From NCBI GenBank assembly GCA_023380675.1, contig JAMCRS010000412.1, positions 10,098 through 19,083 of the forward strand: a stretch of 8,986 bases of DNA, written 5' to 3'. The notes under the pieces were generated by a model. The model saw only the letters and a list, made by a program, of their open reading frames with translations, searched no databases and was not told the origin of the DNA. Source of the stretch: Chloroflexota bacterium (lineage in GTDB: Bacteria > Chloroflexota > Anaerolineae > UBA4142). Both the position numbers and the translations under genes were made by a program. Positions 7,675-8,986 of the stretch are shown one piece after another (the stretch's first letter is position 1; every line of letters begins with the position of its first letter).

Positions 7675-7772
7675 AGATATCGATAACCGTGCTACTCAGA
7701 TTCATTACCTTCGTCAAAATCCCGGCGCGAGCGAGGATCGCAACCCGAAGACGGAATTGAGCAAACCGAATC

Positions 7773-8663
7773 TTACCAGCCTCGCGGTGCCAAAAGCTCC
7801 GCTTCGGGGATCTGCCGAGCGGCCATGCCGGACATCGGTTCGCCCAGCCCGCGCGAAACCCGCGCGATGATCTCAGGGTCGTTATAGTGGGTGGTCGCTT
7901 CGACAATGGCTTTGGCTCGCTTGGCCGGATCGCTGGACTTGAATATCCCCGACCCGACGAACACGCCGTCGACCCCCAACTGCATCATCAACGCGGCGTC
8001 CGCCGGCGTCGCGAGTCCGCCGGCTGCAAAATTCACCACGGGCAGCCTTCCCAGTTCGGCCGTCTCCTTGACCAGCTCGTACGGCGCGCCCATCTCTTTC
8101 GAAACGTGCATCAGCTCGTCCGGCCGCATGTTCTGGATCCGCTTGATCTCGCCGAGGACTGCGCGCGCGTGCCGGACGGCCTCCACGACGTCGCCCGTAC
8201 CGGCTTCTCCCTTGGTGCGGATCATCGCCGCGCCCTCTCCAATCCGTCGCAGCGCCTCGCCCAGATTCCGGCAGCCGCAGACGAACGGCACTTTGAAACC
8301 ATTCTTGTCGATGTGGTTTTCTTCGTCCGCCGGCGTCAGCACTTCGCTTTCGTCGATGTAATCGACGCCCAGCGCCTCGAGGACTTGCGCCTCGACAAAG
8401 TGGCCGATGCGCGCCTTGGCCATGACCGGAATCGTCACCGCCTCCATGATCTCGACGATCTTGTTCGGGTCGGCCATGCGTGCGACCCCGCCCTCGCGCC
8501 GGATATCGGCGGGCACCCGCTCGAGCGCCATCACGGCGCAAGCGCCGGCGTCTTCCGCTATTTTGGCCTGATCGGCGTTCGTCACGTCCATGATAACGCC
8601 GCCCTTTAGCATTTGGGCGAGCCCGACTTTGACAGCCCAGGTTCCGACTTGTTTCTCAGACAT
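7773..8663 (-). CDS. pdxS: PLP synthase lyase subunit PdxS
   Basis: PdxS is the (beta/alpha)8 synthase that condenses ribose 5-phosphate, glyceraldehyde 3-phosphate and ammonia into pyridoxal 5'-phosphate, working as a dodecamer with PdxT. It has 296 residues, standard length, and is very highly conserved. Asp26 (GVIMDVTNA), Lys83 ([11 protein letters not shown]), Asp104 and Lys151 ([10 protein letters not shown]) match the B. subtilis catalytic residues Asp24, Lys81, Asp102 and Lys149 with a constant offset of two. The phosphate sites [10 protein letters not shown] (211-220) and [14 protein letters not shown] (233-246) are intact. The ATG at 8663 is chosen because GGAGG lies 5 nt upstream and the protein starts as in relatives; the in-frame start at 8720 would add 19 residues without homology. 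It is the first gene of pdxS-pdxT-dat. Confidence 0.98.
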   Translation of the reverse strand: MSEKQVGTWAVKVGLAQMLKGGVIMDVTNADQAKIAEDAGACAVMALERVPADIRREGGVARMADPNKIVEIMEAVTIPVMAKARIGHFVEAQVLEALGVDYIDESEVLTPADEENHIDKNGFKVPFVCGCRNLGEALRRIGEGAAMIRTKGEAGTGDVVEAVRHARAVLGEIKRIQNMRPDELMHVSKEMGAPYELVKETAELGRLPVVNFAAGGLATPADAALMMQLGVDGVFVGSGIFKSSDPAKRAKAIVEATTHYNDPEIIARVSRGLGEPMSGMAARQIPEAELLAPRGW

Positions 8664-8737
8664 CGCTGCCTCCAATGTTTCCGCGCGCCAACTAAAAAAC
8701 AGCGCCCGATTCGAGCGCATTCGCTAAACCGCTAACG

Positions 8738-8766
8738 ATATTATGCCAAAAGCAATCGAATGTCAA
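8738..8766 (-). promoter_or_regulatory. Near-consensus sigma-70-type promoter of the pdxS-pdxT-dat operon
   Basis: On the minus strand TTGACA (8766-8761, full consensus), a 17-bp spacer, then TAATAT (8743-8738, 4 of 6 to TATAAT). The start near 8731 gives a leader of about 68 nt before pdxS. Consensus elements and ideal spacing suggest strong, largely constitutive expression. Confidence 0.8.
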
Positions 8767-8986
8767 CTAAAATCGCGAACGAGAATGCAGTTCAAGCCGC
8801 GTGAATGTGTTATCGAATCTGACATCGAGTGTGTCCTTGCGAGACCGCACACTTCCCTGGCATGACTGTGGAGAACTGCGCCGCAGTCATGGAAGTGAAG
8901 AATGTGGAGCGTCTCTCCCTTCCGCTTTAGGGGCCGGGGCGCGATGTCAGGCGACTTTGTAACTTCGCCGCGGTCGGGGTAGAGCG
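8767..8986. other. Region upstream of the pdxS promoter, no gene seen
   Basis: About 220 bp to the window edge with no credible reading frame or recognisable RNA on either strand. It contains the imperfect inverted repeat at 8850-8897. The last bases (GGTAGAGCG-like) resemble a tRNA D-arm, but the partner GCTC is missing. Confidence 0.5.
8850..8897. repeat. Imperfect inverted repeat upstream of pdxS
   Basis: CACTTCCCTGGCATGACTG (8850-8868) pairs with CAGTCATGGAAGTG (8884-8897): 14 base pairs in two blocks (CACTTC/GAAGTG and CATGACTG/CAGTCATG), with 5 unpaired bases in the left arm and a 15-nt loop. No T run follows on either strand. It could be the 3' structure of an unseen upstream gene, part of a small RNA, or a regulator site. 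Confidence 0.45.

Noticed and set aside
7331..7709. Out-of-frame start ATG near 7709 with GAAGG upstream, reading MNLSSTVIDIYEDR into pdxT
   Set aside because: The spacing to GAAGG is only 2 nt, the frame overlaps the conserved pdxT coding sequence and the translation is an arginine-rich shadow.
8664..8720. N-terminal extension of PdxS by 19 residues
   Set aside because: GGAGG sits 5 nt before the ATG at 8663 and family members begin there; the extension has no homology.
8955..8986. tRNA-like end (GGGGTAGAGCG) at the window edge
   Set aside because: The matching GCTC of a D-stem and an acceptor-arm layout are not present in the preceding bases.

Overview
The window is GC-rich bacterial chromosome with compact, operon-like gene order. 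It carries two biosynthetic gene clusters on the minus strand and one small uncharacterised gene on the plus strand. The combination of a SUF-type iron-sulfur system with a U-type scaffold and the DXP-independent (PdxS/PdxT) vitamin B6 route suggests a Gram-positive or Terrabacteria-type lineage (for example Chloroflexota, Actinomycetota or Eremiobacterota-like). The sequence alone does not fix the phylum. I see no mobile elements, CRISPR arrays, rRNA or tRNA.

Right part (about 8986 to 6158, minus strand): a near-consensus sigma-70-type promoter (TTGACA, 17 bp, TAATAT) drives pdxS, then pdxT, then a D-amino-acid aminotransferase gene. PdxS and PdxT form the glutamine-dependent PLP synthase. 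The third gene encodes a PLP-dependent fold-type IV enzyme carrying the residues that mark D-alanine/D-amino-acid transaminases, so the operon makes a cofactor and an enzyme that uses it. PdxT has an Ala/Gly-rich insertion of about 25 residues not seen in the textbook family members.

Middle (5477 to 6152, plus strand): a single gene with its own good promoter encodes a 182-residue protein of unknown function that looks like a tandem duplication of a beta-rich unit of about 67 residues. It converges on the aminotransferase gene, and the two share a compact bidirectional hairpin terminator.

Left part (about 5170 to 1, minus strand): a suf operon in the order sufC, sufB, sufD, a two-domain rhodanese, sufU (cut by the window edge). 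An AT-rich region upstream of sufC holds a 14-bp palindrome overlapping possible promoter elements, a candidate operator. SufC is the ATPase and SufB/SufD the scaffold of the SufBC2D complex. The cysteine desulfurase SufS, which usually sits between sufD and sufU, is absent. Its place is taken by an SseA/CysA-like thiosulfate sulfurtransferase whose reading frame is broken by one extra base. Whether this is a real mutation, a recoding site or a sequence error is the most interesting open question here. A perfect 14-bp inverted repeat between sufB and sufD, and two GC-rich hairpins between sufD and the rhodanese, suggest segmental control of the operon mRNA.
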